In this document: one piece after another, positions 34,555 to 42,886 of the stretch
How the letters are laid out: each line of letters begins with the position of its first letter
Position numbering within the stretch: position 1 is the first letter of the stretch
NCBI GenBank assembly: GCA_963796565.1
Contig: CAWCMA010000013.1
Span: 102,305-166,304 of the forward strand
Length of the DNA: 64,000 nt
Direction: 5' to 3'
DNA from: JAKAVN01 sp963796565
Lineage (GTDB): Bacteria > Desulfobacterota > Binatia > Binatales > Binataceae
The notes under the pieces: model-generated
What the model was told of the DNA's origin: nothing
Database searches by the model: none
The model's input: only the letters and a program-made list of their open reading frames with translations
Program-made: the position numbers and the translations under genes

Positions 34555-34992
34555 TCAGTAGTCACCGACGATTTTGGAGTGATCCCAACTCGCCCAACGC
34601 TCCGGGTGAAACCGCATCACGACGCGCTTTTGCACGCGGCGCACCGCCGCCGGATTGTTCGGGTCCGCGCCGGTCAGGCTCAGCACCTCGGGGAGCGCCG
34701 CCGGACCGTCGATCAACTCGACCCGTCCGCGGACCATCACTCCGCTAAGTTCCTTGTACGTCGCGCCGCTCTCGACCAGCACGGTGGCGCGCGGGTCGCG
34801 TCTCAGGTTCACGATCTTTTGCGCGCGGGCGTAACTGGTCATCATGATCGCGCCGTCCTTGACTGTATACCACATGGCCACGACGTGCGGATAACCGTCA
34901 TGGCCGTTGCTGGCGAAGGCGCAACTGTGGCGCGAGGCGAGGTAGGCCAGCGCCTGCTCCGGTGTCATCTTGATTGAATCGCGTTGGTTCAT
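34555..34992 (-). CDS. Pyridoxamine 5'-phosphate oxidase-like (PPOX) protein
   Basis: A 145-residue split beta-barrel flavin- or F420-binding protein. The pattern is CAFASNGHDGYPHVVAMWYTV, then MMTSYARAQKIVNLRRDPRATVLVE and VMVRGRVELI. This is the PPOX class F420-dependent family of general type; a specific substrate cannot be given. It is 72 bases upstream of the MaoC pair on the same strand, possibly the first gene of that operon. Confidence 0.88.
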   Translation of the reverse strand: MNQRDSIKMTPEQALAYLASRHSCAFASNGHDGYPHVVAMWYTVKDGAIMMTSYARAQKIVNLRRDPRATVLVESGATYKELSGVMVRGRVELIDGPAALPEVLSLTGADPNNPAAVRRVQKRVVMRFHPERWASWDHSKIVGDY

Positions 34993-35122
34993 CGAAGCTC
35001 CCTGCGGCGGGCGAGCGTTTGGTGCGGCCGCGCCCGCTGTTGTCTAATATGGGCACCAATATGAGTCAGACCGGCGCGCAAGGCGAGTGGCCCGCAACAG
35101 AAAATACACGGAGGATGCCCCA

Positions 35123-35416
35123 ATGGCGAAGCTCGAGAAGGCCGAAATAGAGCGGCGGCTCAGCGCGCTGCCCGGATGGGAATTCAAAGACAACGCGATC
35201 GGCAAGCTCTACCGCTTCAAGGAATTCATGGATGGAATCAGGTTCCTCAACGGAGTGGCCGAGATGGCCGAGGCGGCCGACCATCATCCCGACGTAAAAA
35301 TAAACTATACTCGAATTACTTTCAGCTGCTCCACGCATGACCAGGGCGGCGTGACCGAAAAGGACTTCAAGCTGGCTTCCCAGATCGAGGAAGCGTTCAA
35401 ATCCTACGTGGAGTGA
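35123..35416 (+). CDS. Pterin-4a-carbinolamine dehydratase (PhhB/PCD)
   Basis: A 97-residue enzyme that dehydrates 4a-hydroxytetrahydrobiopterin, recycling the cofactor of aromatic amino acid hydroxylases. The family motif is EAADHHPDVKINYTRITFSCSTHDQGGVT; the HH-P and the later His are present. A GGAGG ribosome site lies just before ATG 35123, so the ATG chosen is safe and the extension to 35087 is rejected. No hydroxylase is adjacent. Some bacteria use it in pterin or molybdopterin salvage instead. Confidence 0.94.
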   Translation: MAKLEKAEIERRLSALPGWEFKDNAIGKLYRFKEFMDGIRFLNGVAEMAEAADHHPDVKINYTRITFSCSTHDQGGVTEKDFKLASQIEEAFKSYVE

Positions 35417-35447
35417 TGGCTCCGCGCGCAACAATGTTTTCGCGCAA

Positions 35448-36089
35448 CTAACCTTTGCGCGGAACGTAGTAATGCGATCCCGCGCTGGTGCGGTCGATTT
35501 CGCGCAGCAGGTCTTCGAGATCGCCCGGGTCGGCGACGAAGTCTATCTCCGAGCTATCGACCACCAACAGCGGTGTCTCGTCGTAGTAGAAAAAGAAATC
35601 GCGATACGCGGCCGAGACGCGCTCGAGATACTCCAGGCTGATATGCCGCTCGAAGGTGCGGTTGCGCTTGCGCAGCCGCTCGGCGAGAACCTCGACCCGG
35701 GCGCGGATGTAAACTACCAGGTCGGGCCGCGCGAGCTGTCCGTCGAGCAGGCGATAGACGCCCTCGTAAAGCACCAGCTCGTCGGGGTCGAGGTTGAGCC
35801 GGGCGAAGATGCGATCCTTGGCCAGCAGGTAGTCGGTGACGGTGGCCTGGGCGAAAAGGTCCTGCTGGGCGAGCTGGCGCTGCTGGTTGTAGCGGGTCAG
35901 CAGGAAGTAGAGCTGCACCGGGAAGGCATATTTTTCCGGATCCTGGTAGAAACGGGCGATGAATGGATTGCTGTCGGTATCTTCCAGAACAACGCGCGCG
36001 CCAATTCTCAGCCCTAGCGCCTGCGCGAGGCTGGTCTTGCCGACGCCGATCGGCCCCTCAATCGCGATATAGCCGCCGCCCCGCCTCAT
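35448..36089 (-). CDS. Deoxynucleoside kinase
   Basis: A 213-residue dNK family protein that phosphorylates a deoxynucleoside. P-loop EGPIGVGKTS at 10-19; the ATP lid in RIRARVEVLAERLRKRNR (residues near 130-147) and FERHISLEYLERV follow. DLVVYIRA is a Walker-B-like strand. It is convergent with the pterin dehydratase gene and its promoter side faces ispH, which is on the same strand upstream. Bacterial members usually act on dAdo or dGuo; specificity is not clear here. Confidence 0.92.
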   Translation of the reverse strand: MRRGGGYIAIEGPIGVGKTSLAQALGLRIGARVVLEDTDSNPFIARFYQDPEKYAFPVQLYFLLTRYNQQRQLAQQDLFAQATVTDYLLAKDRIFARLNLDPDELVLYEGVYRLLDGQLARPDLVVYIRARVEVLAERLRKRNRTFERHISLEYLERVSAAYRDFFFYYDETPLLVVDSSEIDFVADPGDLEDLLREIDRTSAGSHYYVPRKG

Positions 36090-36193
36090 CGGGCCGTCGT
36101 TCGGGCAACCGCCTCCTTATCGCGCGGCCGCCAAGGCGCGACCCGCAATTCGCCATCCGGCTCACGAACCCAGTTCTTCCAAATCCGGGCGCG

Positions 36194-37135
36194 CTAATCG
36201 GCCGGCATCGGGAGCGGGAAATGCACCCGCTCCTTGGCCACGCTCAGCAGCTCCACTGAGGCTCCGCTCTTCGCGAAGGCGCCGATTATCTGCTCGACCA
36301 GCCATTCGGGCGACGACGCGCTGGCCGTGACCCCGAGGGCGCGCACGCCCTCGAGCATGTCGGGCCGCACGTCGGCCAGCGAGTCGATCAGAAAAGCGCG
36401 CGCGCCGCGCATCCGGGCGACCTCGACCAGACGGTTGGCGTTGGAGCTCTGCTTGGATCCGACCACCAGAATAGCGTCGCTCTGCTCGACCAACTCCTTG
36501 ACCGCGTTCTGGCGATTCTGGGTCGCGTAGCAGATGTCGTCGGTCTTGGGCGCGACCATCGCCGGGAAGCGGCGCTTGAGCGTTTCCATGATTTCGCGCG
36601 TATCGTCGACGCTGAGCGTGGTCTGGCTCACGGCCGCCACCCGTTGCGGGTCGGGAACCTCGGCCACCTCGGCCTCCTGCACGCTGCCGACCAGCAGCAC
36701 GCGGCCTGGCGCGACGCCGAGCGTGCCCTTGACCTCCTCGTGGCCGGCGTGGCCAACCAGGATCACGCTGCGGTCCTCGCGCGCGTAGCGCTCGACTTCG
36801 AGATGAACCTTGGTGACCAGCGGGCAAGTGGCGTCGATGACGCGGAGTCCCCGGGCGCGCGCGCGCTCCCATTCACTGGGCGCGACGCCGTGCGCGCTGA
36901 AGATCACGCGCTGGCCCTCGGGCACTTCGCCGAGGTCTTCGACGAAGATCGCGCCTTCCTCCTCGAGCGCCTCGAGCACGAAGCGGTTGTGCACGATCTG
37001 ATGGCGCACGTAGAGCGGCCGCCCGTAAGTGCGCAGGGCACCGCGCACGGCCTCGACCGCACGGTCGACTCCGGCGCAAAAGCCGCGCGGCTCGGCGAGG
37101 ATTATTTTTTCGACGTGATGTTGACTCAGCGGCAT
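36194..37135 (-). CDS. ispH: 4-hydroxy-3-methylbut-2-enyl diphosphate reductase
   Basis: A 313-residue Fe-S enzyme, the last step of the MEP pathway, giving IPP and DMAPP. The three cluster cysteines are C20 in EPRGFCAGV, C104 in DATCPLVTKV and C202 in ICYATQNRQ. The proton-donor Glu is in GHAGHEEVKGT near 133. KQSSNANRLVEVA and the closing SASSPEWLVEQII are typical. ispD of the same pathway is at 8077. It needs an electron donor such as ferredoxin or flavodoxin, which is not encoded nearby. Confidence 0.97.
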   Translation of the reverse strand: MPLSQHHVEKIILAEPRGFCAGVDRAVEAVRGALRTYGRPLYVRHQIVHNRFVLEALEEEGAIFVEDLGEVPEGQRVIFSAHGVAPSEWERARARGLRVIDATCPLVTKVHLEVERYAREDRSVILVGHAGHEEVKGTLGVAPGRVLLVGSVQEAEVAEVPDPQRVAAVSQTTLSVDDTREIMETLKRRFPAMVAPKTDDICYATQNRQNAVKELVEQSDAILVVGSKQSSNANRLVEVARMRGARAFLIDSLADVRPDMLEGVRALGVTASASSPEWLVEQIIGAFAKSGASVELLSVAKERVHFPLPMPAD

Positions 37136-37254
37136 CAGGGCTCCTGATTAACGGATGCTGGCCGGTCGGTCAACAGACCGCCGCCCGCACATCCAGCTCG
37201 CAATATCAATGTATATGATTATCGAATTACCTACCGAATCGCCGACCGGCATTC

Positions 37255-37974
37255 TCAGTGCGCGTGGCCGGGGGCTGGCGGATGCGAGGTCTGGCAGCCG
37301 ATCCACACTTCGCCGCCCTCGAAGTATTCCTTCTTCCAGATCGGCACGACTTCCTTGAGGCGGTCGATCGCGAAGCGGCAGGCCTCGAAAGCCTCCGCCC
37401 GATGCGCCGCGGAGACCGCGATCGCGACCGAAGTCTCGCCGATATCGACCAGGCCGACGCGATGGCTTATCGCGATACGCACGATTTGCCATCGCTCGCC
37501 CGCCTCGCGCGCGAGCCGGCGCATCTCGCTGAGCGCCATCGGCTCGTAAGCCTCGTACTCCAGGCGGATCACGTTGCGGCCGGCGTTGTCGGCGCGCGTG
37601 GTCCCGGCGAAGGTGACGACTGCGCCGGCATGAGGGTCGGTGACGGCGCGCTCCAACGCCGCGACGTCGATCGGTGCGCGGCCGATCGCGATCGGGCCCA
37701 TCCATACGGGATCGCGCGCCGGCCCGGCGCCGCCGCTAACCGGCGGGATGAACGCGACCTCGTCGCCGGGACGCGGACGATAGTCGTCTTGCACATATTC
37801 CTGGTTGACGGCGAAGCCGACCGAGTCGCGATGACCCTTGAGCCCCGGAAACTCCTCGGCCAGGCGCTGCCACATCTCGGCGACGGTCGCGCCTTCGGGA
37901 AACTCGCGGCTTAGCTCGGAGGCGCCAGCGCGCTCGCGCAGCGTCGCAAACAATCTTATCGTCACCTGATTCAT
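37255..37974 (-). CDS. MoaD-MoaE fusion, molybdopterin synthase
   Basis: A 239-residue fusion of the two subunits that add sulfur to precursor Z. Residues 1-83 are MoaD, ending in IPPVSGG with Gly81-Gly82; this Gly-Gly would normally be the free C-terminus that carries the thiocarboxylate. Residues about 92-239 are MoaE: TDPHAGAVVTFAGTTRADN, then LEYEAYEPMALSEMRRLA and the catalytic region IDRLKEVVPIWKKEYFEGG. The linker is GAGPARDPVW. Similar MoaX fusions are known in mycobacteria, where processing after the Gly-Gly is needed. moaB follows on the same strand. Confidence 0.94.
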   Translation of the reverse strand: MNQVTIRLFATLRERAGASELSREFPEGATVAEMWQRLAEEFPGLKGHRDSVGFAVNQEYVQDDYRPRPGDEVAFIPPVSGGAGPARDPVWMGPIAIGRAPIDVAALERAVTDPHAGAVVTFAGTTRADNAGRNVIRLEYEAYEPMALSEMRRLAREAGERWQIVRIAISHRVGLVDIGETSVAIAVSAAHRAEAFEACRFAIDRLKEVVPIWKKEYFEGGEVWIGCQTSHPPAPGHAH

Positions 37975-38004
37975 CGGCGATTCATTTGCGATTCGTTGGC
38001 GATA

Positions 38005-38502
38005 TCAGAGCTTCAGCAGATGCGCCATGTGGCCAAGCTCGGGGATAAGCAGTTTCTCCATCGCGAGCCGGCAGGCGTCGGGCGAGCCCGGCAGCGAGGC
38101 CACGATTTTGCCGCCCGCGATTCCCGCCAGCGCCCGGCTCAAAAAGGCCGCCGATCCGATCTGCTGATAGGAAAGATAGCGGAACAATTCGCCGAAGCCC
38201 TCCAGTTCCTTGTCGAGCAAACCTCGAACCGCTTCGAAGGTCGAGTCGCGCGCGGCGATGCCGGTGCCGCCGTTGACGATGATGACATCGAGGTTTTGCA
38301 GGTTGTCGAGCACACTCGTGCGGATGCGGCCGGGATCGTCGGGCACGACCTCGTAGTACTCCACGCGATGCCCGGCGGCAGTCAACAAGTCGCGGATGAG
38401 ACGGCCGCTCTCGTCGGTTTCGGCGCCGCGCGAATCGCTCGCGGTCAGCACGCCCACCTTGAGGCTCTTGTGGCCATGACGATGATGCTCTGCTACGGAC
38501 AC
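38005..38502 (-). CDS. moaB: Molybdenum cofactor biosynthesis protein B (MoaB/MogA-like)
   Basis: A 165-residue molybdopterin-binding protein that adenylates molybdopterin or has a related role. DSRGAETDESGRLIRDLL and NGGTGIAARDSTFEAV hold the conserved Asp and the GGTG loop; SLPGSPDACRLAMEKLLIPELGHM is the C-terminal signature. The N-terminus is His-rich (SVAEHHRHGHKS). It lies 30 bases upstream of the MoaD-MoaE fusion on the same strand. No moaA or moaC is in the window. Confidence 0.93.
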   Translation of the reverse strand: MSVAEHHRHGHKSLKVGVLTASDSRGAETDESGRLIRDLLTAAGHRVEYYEVVPDDPGRIRTSVLDNLQNLDVIIVNGGTGIAARDSTFEAVRGLLDKELEGFGELFRYLSYQQIGSAAFLSRALAGIAGGKIVASLPGSPDACRLAMEKLLIPELGHMAHLLKL

Positions 38503-38560
38503 AAAAAAATTATCTCACCCGCTTATCGTATCATCCATAAAATCATATCATCGCGCGCCA

Positions 38561-38764
38561 CTAGCGCAGACGCAGGTTGAACGCCTGCGGCCCCTTGTCG
38601 CCGGGGCGCACGTCGAACTGCACCTGCTCGCCCTCGCGCAAGTCCTCGAAATAGACCTTGGGCGAAAGCCGCGAGCGATGGAAAAAGACTTCATCGCTGC
38701 CGTCGTCGGGCGTGATGAAGCCGAAGCCCTTGTCTTTGATCACTTTTTTGATCGTGCCGAACAT
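38561..38764 (-). CDS. Cold shock protein
   Basis: A 67-residue CspA-type RNA/single-strand DNA chaperone. RNP1 KGFGFI is at 12-17 and RNP2 VFFHRSR near 26-32; GPQAFNLRLR ends the barrel. The sequence between the RNPs is slightly longer than CspA and contains KVYFEDLREGE. Untranslated sequence of about 85 bases lies upstream. It is unlinked in function to its neighbours and may have its own cold-controlled promoter, which I cannot point to. Confidence 0.95.
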   Translation of the reverse strand: MFGTIKKVIKDKGFGFITPDDGSDEVFFHRSRLSPKVYFEDLREGEQVQFDVRPGDKGPQAFNLRLR

Positions 38765-38849
38765 AGCGTCCTCCGCAGGGGAGGTCCCCTGGAGTTGAGC
38801 TTAGGCGAGCCGCGCCGTATGTAAAGAGGGTCTCGACGCGGCGGAGGAA

Positions 38850-39092
38850 GTGCCCTTGCTCAAGGCAGTTGGACTGGCGGAAATCGAGCGCATCTTCGCG
38901 GTTACCGACGCGCTGGGAATCTCGCGCGAGGCGCTGGTGATCCCGCTGCGCACCGAGCATCCCGGGCGCCTGCGCAGGCTCGGCGCCGGCAAGCTCGAGA
39001 TCGTCGTCGATCGCGACGCCGACTTCGATCAATGGCTCAGTCGTCTTGAGACGGAGATTCGGGCGGTCTGGCAGGTATCGCCGCCGGACTGA
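38850..39092 (+). CDS. Hypothetical small protein
   Basis: An 80-residue frame starting at a GTG. The composition looks protein-like: a helical GLAEIERIFAVTDALGISREALVIP followed by GRLRRLGAGKLEIVVDRDADFDQWLSRLETEI. I recognise no family. It lies divergently after the cold shock gene, and its last 56 bases overlap the end of the biotin carrier gene on the opposite strand. It may be real or a chance frame. Confidence 0.4.
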   Translation: MPLLKAVGLAEIERIFAVTDALGISREALVIPLRTEHPGRLRRLGAGKLEIVVDRDADFDQWLSRLETEIRAVWQVSPPD

Positions 39093-39615
39093 GTTCGATC
39101 AAGCGCGCGCCGTGATCGACCATCTGTCCGGCCACGACGCAAATCTTGGCCACGATTGCCTGGCTCTCGGCGTATAGCGTCGTCTCCATTTTCATCGCTT
39201 CGAGCACGATCAGAGGATCGCCGTGCTCAACCGGCTGGCCCTCGGCGACCAGCACTTTGAGCACCTTGCCCGGCATCGGCGCGTCGACTTCCGGCGCGGC
39301 GAGTCCTCCCGCGCGATGCGCCGTGCGACCTTCGACCATAATGAACTCGGCCGCGAACGGGCCCGCGGCCGCCACTATCGAAGAGCGCCGCCGGGCACCC
39401 GCGACGCGAACGCGCCGGCCGCCCAGATCCACCATCGCGGTGCCGTCGGGCATCGTCGCGACAATCGCCACGATCTCGCGTCCGTCTATGGTGACACGCA
39501 CGGCACGCCGGCCGTCCGCGCCTCCCCGGTCTGGATGATCTGGCTGGTCTTGCTTATTTTGCGCGAGCAATTCGACCTCGAACTCGCGCGCGTCGCCCTG
39601 GCGTTTGAGCTTCAT
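39037..39615 (-). CDS. Biotin carboxyl carrier protein (acyl-CoA carboxylase)
   Basis: A 192-residue carrier. The C-terminal biotinyl domain has APEVDAPMPGKVLKVLV and the biotinylated K142 in VLEAMKMET. The N-terminal part resembles the middle region of acyl-CoA carboxylase alpha subunits, with a charged start. The start at 39615 overlaps the stop of the biotin carboxylase gene by 4 bases (ATGA), so they are translated together. An in-frame extension back to 39660 was rejected. No carboxyltransferase subunit is adjacent. Confidence 0.9.
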   Translation of the reverse strand: MKLKRQGDAREFEVELLAQNKQDQPDHPDRGGADGRRAVRVTIDGREIVAIVATMPDGTAMVDLGGRRVRVAGARRRSSIVAAAGPFAAEFIMVEGRTAHRAGGLAAPEVDAPMPGKVLKVLVAEGQPVEHGDPLIVLEAMKMETTLYAESQAIVAKICVVAGQMVDHGARLIELSPAAIPARPPESPSQDD

Positions 39616-41153
39616 CGCTCGCCTCTTCCCCACGGCTCGAAGCCGGCGAGCTCCGCCCACGGCGAGCGTCCGCCACGCTCCGAACGCCCGCCGTCGTTGA
39701 GCGCGCTCCGCGATGAAGAAGAAACCGACGATCCCGAGCGCGCCGAGCCGAGCGCTCCTCCCGCCACCATCGCGGCCGCCACCAGTAGACTTTCGAGCGC
39801 CTCGTCGTTCGGGCTCCAGCGCGGAAAAAACCGCTCCAGGAATCGCGTCGAGAGCCGCGCTTCACGAAATGCCTCGCTTGCGACGACGTCGCGCAGGAAA
39901 GCCGCGGTGTTGGTCACGCCCAGCAGCGAGAATTCGCTGAGCGCGGCCGCCATCCGGATGCGCGCCTGCTCGCGGTCGGCGCCCCAGCAGATAAGCTTCC
40001 CCAGCAGGCCATCGTAAAATGCGGTGACCCGAGCGCCGGTCATGAGATGAGTGTCGATTCGTACACCCGGTCCCGCAGGGAGATTCAGGTAAAGCGCCTC
40101 GCCGGTGGCCGGACGGAAGCTGTGCTCGGCGTCCTCAGCATAGATGCGGCACTCGATCGCCGCGCCGCGCGGCGCGGCCGGCTCGCCGACCCGCTCGCCC
40201 ATCGCGACCCGGAGCTGCTCGGCGACCAGGTCGCACCCAAAACGCATCTCGGTCACCGGATGCTCGACCTGCAGGCGCGTATTGGCCTCAAGAAAGTAGA
40301 ACTCGCCGCCGTCGACCAGAAACTCCATCGTGCCCGCGTTGCAATAGCCGGCCACCCGCGCAACCTTCAGAGCCGCCTCAACCATCCGGGTCCGCAGGCC
40401 GTCGTCGAGCCCTGGGGCCGGTGATTCCTCGATGATTTTCTGGTTGCGCCGCTGAATCGAACAGTCGCGCTCGCCGAGCGCAACGACGCCGCCGTGCTGG
40501 TCGGCGAGCACCTGCACTTCGACGTGGCGCGGATGCGCCAGATATTTTTCCAGGAATACGCGGCCGTCACCGAAGGCGGCCTTGGCCTCGCGCGCCGACG
40601 CCGCCAGCGCCTCGGTCAGGCCGGCTTGCGCCTCGACCAGACGCATCCCGCGGCCGCCGCCGCCCGCCGCCGCCTTGACCATCAGGGGAAAGCCGACCCG
40701 CGCGGCAAATTGCTCCGCCGCGCGCTCCTCGACCGTCTCCAGCCCCGGCACCACCGCAACGCTCACGCCCGCCGCCAGGCGTCGCGCCGCGACTTTGTCG
40801 CCCAGCGCCGCCATCACGTCCGCCGGCGGCCCGACGAAGGTCATCCCGGCCTCGGCGACGGCGCGGGCGAAGTCGGGCCGTTCGGAGAGAAACCCGTAGC
40901 CGGGATGAATCGCGTCGGCGCCGGTAGCCTGCGCGGCTTCGATAATCGCTGCGATGTTGAGATAGCTCTGGCTCGCCTCGGGCGGACCGATGAGGCGCGC
41001 CTGGTCGGCCGCGGCGACGTGCGCGGCGTCGGCGTCGGCGTCCGAGTAGACGGCGACGGTAGCGAGCCCGAGCAGGTGCGCGCTACGAATTATCCTGAGC
41101 GCTATTTCGCCGCGGTTGGCGATCAGCAATTTACTGATGGAGCCGCGCTTCAT
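39612..41153 (-). CDS. Biotin carboxylase subunit of an acyl-CoA carboxylase
   Basis: A 513-residue ATP-grasp enzyme that carboxylates biotin. N-terminal SKLLIANRGEIALRIIRSA, HPGYGFLSE, the ATP loop KAAAGGGGRGMRLV near residue 155, and FLEANTRLQVEHPVTE are all present. The last 60 residues are a Ser/Gly/Arg-rich tail (SSVSSSSRSALNDGGRS) that is not in AccC. The pair with the carrier protein is the alpha-type half of a propionyl-, methylcrotonyl- or acetyl-CoA carboxylase; which acyl-CoA is used cannot be told without the carboxyltransferase. Confidence 0.95.
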   Translation of the reverse strand: MKRGSISKLLIANRGEIALRIIRSAHLLGLATVAVYSDADADAAHVAAADQARLIGPPEASQSYLNIAAIIEAAQATGADAIHPGYGFLSERPDFARAVAEAGMTFVGPPADVMAALGDKVAARRLAAGVSVAVVPGLETVEERAAEQFAARVGFPLMVKAAAGGGGRGMRLVEAQAGLTEALAASAREAKAAFGDGRVFLEKYLAHPRHVEVQVLADQHGGVVALGERDCSIQRRNQKIIEESPAPGLDDGLRTRMVEAALKVARVAGYCNAGTMEFLVDGGEFYFLEANTRLQVEHPVTEMRFGCDLVAEQLRVAMGERVGEPAAPRGAAIECRIYAEDAEHSFRPATGEALYLNLPAGPGVRIDTHLMTGARVTAFYDGLLGKLICWGADREQARIRMAAALSEFSLLGVTNTAAFLRDVVASEAFREARLSTRFLERFFPRWSPNDEALESLLVAAAMVAGGALGSARSGSSVSSSSRSALNDGGRSERGGRSPWAELAGFEPWGRGER

Positions 41154-41400
41154 TCTGTACGCGAGCGTAGCACAGAGCGGGCGCGCTCGCGCCTGAGCGG
41201 GCGGCGCGCCGATGATCGCGAAGACGGCGTCCCAGGTCCGCCACCGGCGTGGCGCGAGAAATTTTGAAATAAATTTCGTCGCGGTACGTCAAATGGATTG
41301 ATCGTCAGAAGGATTTCATTATCTTGGAAGGTCCGGCGCGCCCGGACCGTTCGTCCTGGCCATCGCGTCGAAGGAGAAAATCCTGAATGAGGGAGCGCTA

Positions 41401-41622
41401 GTGCAGGAAATGGAAGCAACCGACATTCGTACTGTGTACGACTTCCCCGTCGCCGGCCATCTCTGCGGTGATGGAGTGGTGCATTACGTCAAACTGACGC
41501 GCCGTTCCGGCAGCCCCAGGCCCCAGGGCGTCTGCGCTCAATGCCAGACGACCTTTCAGTACGAAAAACCGCAGCGCTCCCGCGTGCGGCACTACGACAG
41601 CGAAGGCGCCAGTCATTTCTAG
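41401..41622 (+). CDS. Small conserved-looking protein with a CxxC pair
   Basis: A 73-residue frame starting at GTG 41401 with a GGGAG ribosome site five bases before it; an in-frame ATG at 41410 is a second choice. It has a single Cys-x2-Cys in GVCAQCQTTFQYE and a Cys in GHLCGDGVVHYV, suggesting a small metal-binding or redox protein. A four-codon ORF, ATG at 41387 with its own AAGGAG site, ends at a TAG that overlaps the GTG. The opposite-strand frame over the same bases is less plausible. No family was recognised. Confidence 0.5.
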   Translation: MQEMEATDIRTVYDFPVAGHLCGDGVVHYVKLTRRSGSPRPQGVCAQCQTTFQYEKPQRSRVRHYDSEGASHF

Positions 41623-41769
41623 GCCGCCAAGGGCCTCCTAAACTCATTCTCACGGCGCTCGGACGAGAGCGCTTGCGGCGGCTAGCGAGATAGCGGGTTT
41701 CCCGCCGCGCAACGGCGTCGACGTGCTGCGGTGCGGAGGTTGCCGTGGTGGGCGGCTGCCCCGCTGAAG

Positions 41770-42690
41770 TCAGGGCTGCGCCGCGGCCGTCGGCGAGGCG
41801 GGTGTCTCCGCCGAGGATGATTGTGCGGGCGGCGCCGAGTCATGCGGCGCCGTGAACGCCGGCGGCTCGGCCGGTTCGAATTCCGGCGGCGCCTTGAGTG
41901 ACGGCGCCATGCTCACCAGCAAGACCTCGGGGCCGCGATAGTAACGCGACAGCATCCCGCCGACGAAGGCGAAGTCGCGCAGGGGGTCGAACCATAGCCG
42001 GATGGTCGGTACGAACGGCTTCAGAAATATGTTGAACCATCCGAACACCGGATGCGCGTCGGCCTTGGCCAGCTTGCCGTCATGCGGGCGAAAGCTCCAG
42101 GGAGATCGCTCGAGATCCGCATGCAGGCTCAGGATGCGCGGGCCCATCGCGCAATCGAAGACATGGATATCGAGGTCGCTAGCTTCACCGCGCCGCAGCC
42201 GGTCCGCGATCGGCACCAACACGCTCGCGCCCGCGTAAGTGTCCGGAGAAAATTGCAGGACGGCGGTCTGGATGGTGCCGTTGCCGTTCACATATTTTGC
42301 GCAACTGGTTTTTCCGGTGACGGCGTCGGCGGTCGCAACTCTCTGCGGGGCGCCGTGCGCGTCGTAGTAGCTGTGTTCGTAACTGAGCAGGTGCGGGATT
42401 TCGCCATCCGTGGTCTTCAGCGTCTCGTGTTCGATATCGCGCTCGCCGTCGACAAATTCGTTGCGTCCCTCGATCGTGACCACGTCGCCGCGCTGCGTGA
42501 TGGTATAACGGGCCCGCCCCAGGAGCGTCGAGCCCGTAGGGTCGTAGATGAGCAGGTCGGACCTTTGCACGACCACCTTTCCGGGCTTGGGCGGAGCGAC
42601 CGCGGCCGCGGGGTCCGTCCTAGTGCCGGGGCCCGATAGCAGCGCGGCGGCGACTATCGCCGCGACAACCAATCCTCTTTTATTCAGCAC
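41770..42690 (-). CDS. Exported protein of unknown function
   Basis: A 306-residue protein with a signal peptide (LVVAAIVAAALLSGPG). The mature part is beta-rich: VVVQRSDLLIYDPTGSTLLGRARYTI, then HLLSYEHSYYDAHGAPQ and a DUF3108-like pattern of strands around 60-240, which is a resemblance by eye. The last 50 residues are Pro/Ala/Ser-rich and probably disordered. The segment FKPFVPTIRLWFDPLRDFAF is unusually hydrophobic and may contact the membrane. It stands alone between oppositely directed or unrelated genes. Confidence 0.75.
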   Translation of the reverse strand: MLNKRGLVVAAIVAAALLSGPGTRTDPAAAVAPPKPGKVVVQRSDLLIYDPTGSTLLGRARYTITQRGDVVTIEGRNEFVDGERDIEHETLKTTDGEIPHLLSYEHSYYDAHGAPQRVATADAVTGKTSCAKYVNGNGTIQTAVLQFSPDTYAGASVLVPIADRLRRGEASDLDIHVFDCAMGPRILSLHADLERSPWSFRPHDGKLAKADAHPVFGWFNIFLKPFVPTIRLWFDPLRDFAFVGGMLSRYYRGPEVLLVSMAPSLKAPPEFEPAEPPAFTAPHDSAPPAQSSSAETPASPTAAAQP

Positions 42691-42886
42691 GTCATCTCCG
42701 CTTCGCTGCCTCTGCCAACCACGATCCGCGCCACGATCGCCTCACTTGCCCCGCAATCGGCCTGGTCTCTCTATAACATCCGCCCGCTTGCGATGAAGCA
42801 AGCCGCTTCGATCCCCCGCCCCCGATCGGCGGTAACCGCCAGACGCTCGATCATTGCTATGCACTCAACGGACCGGCAGATCGGAT

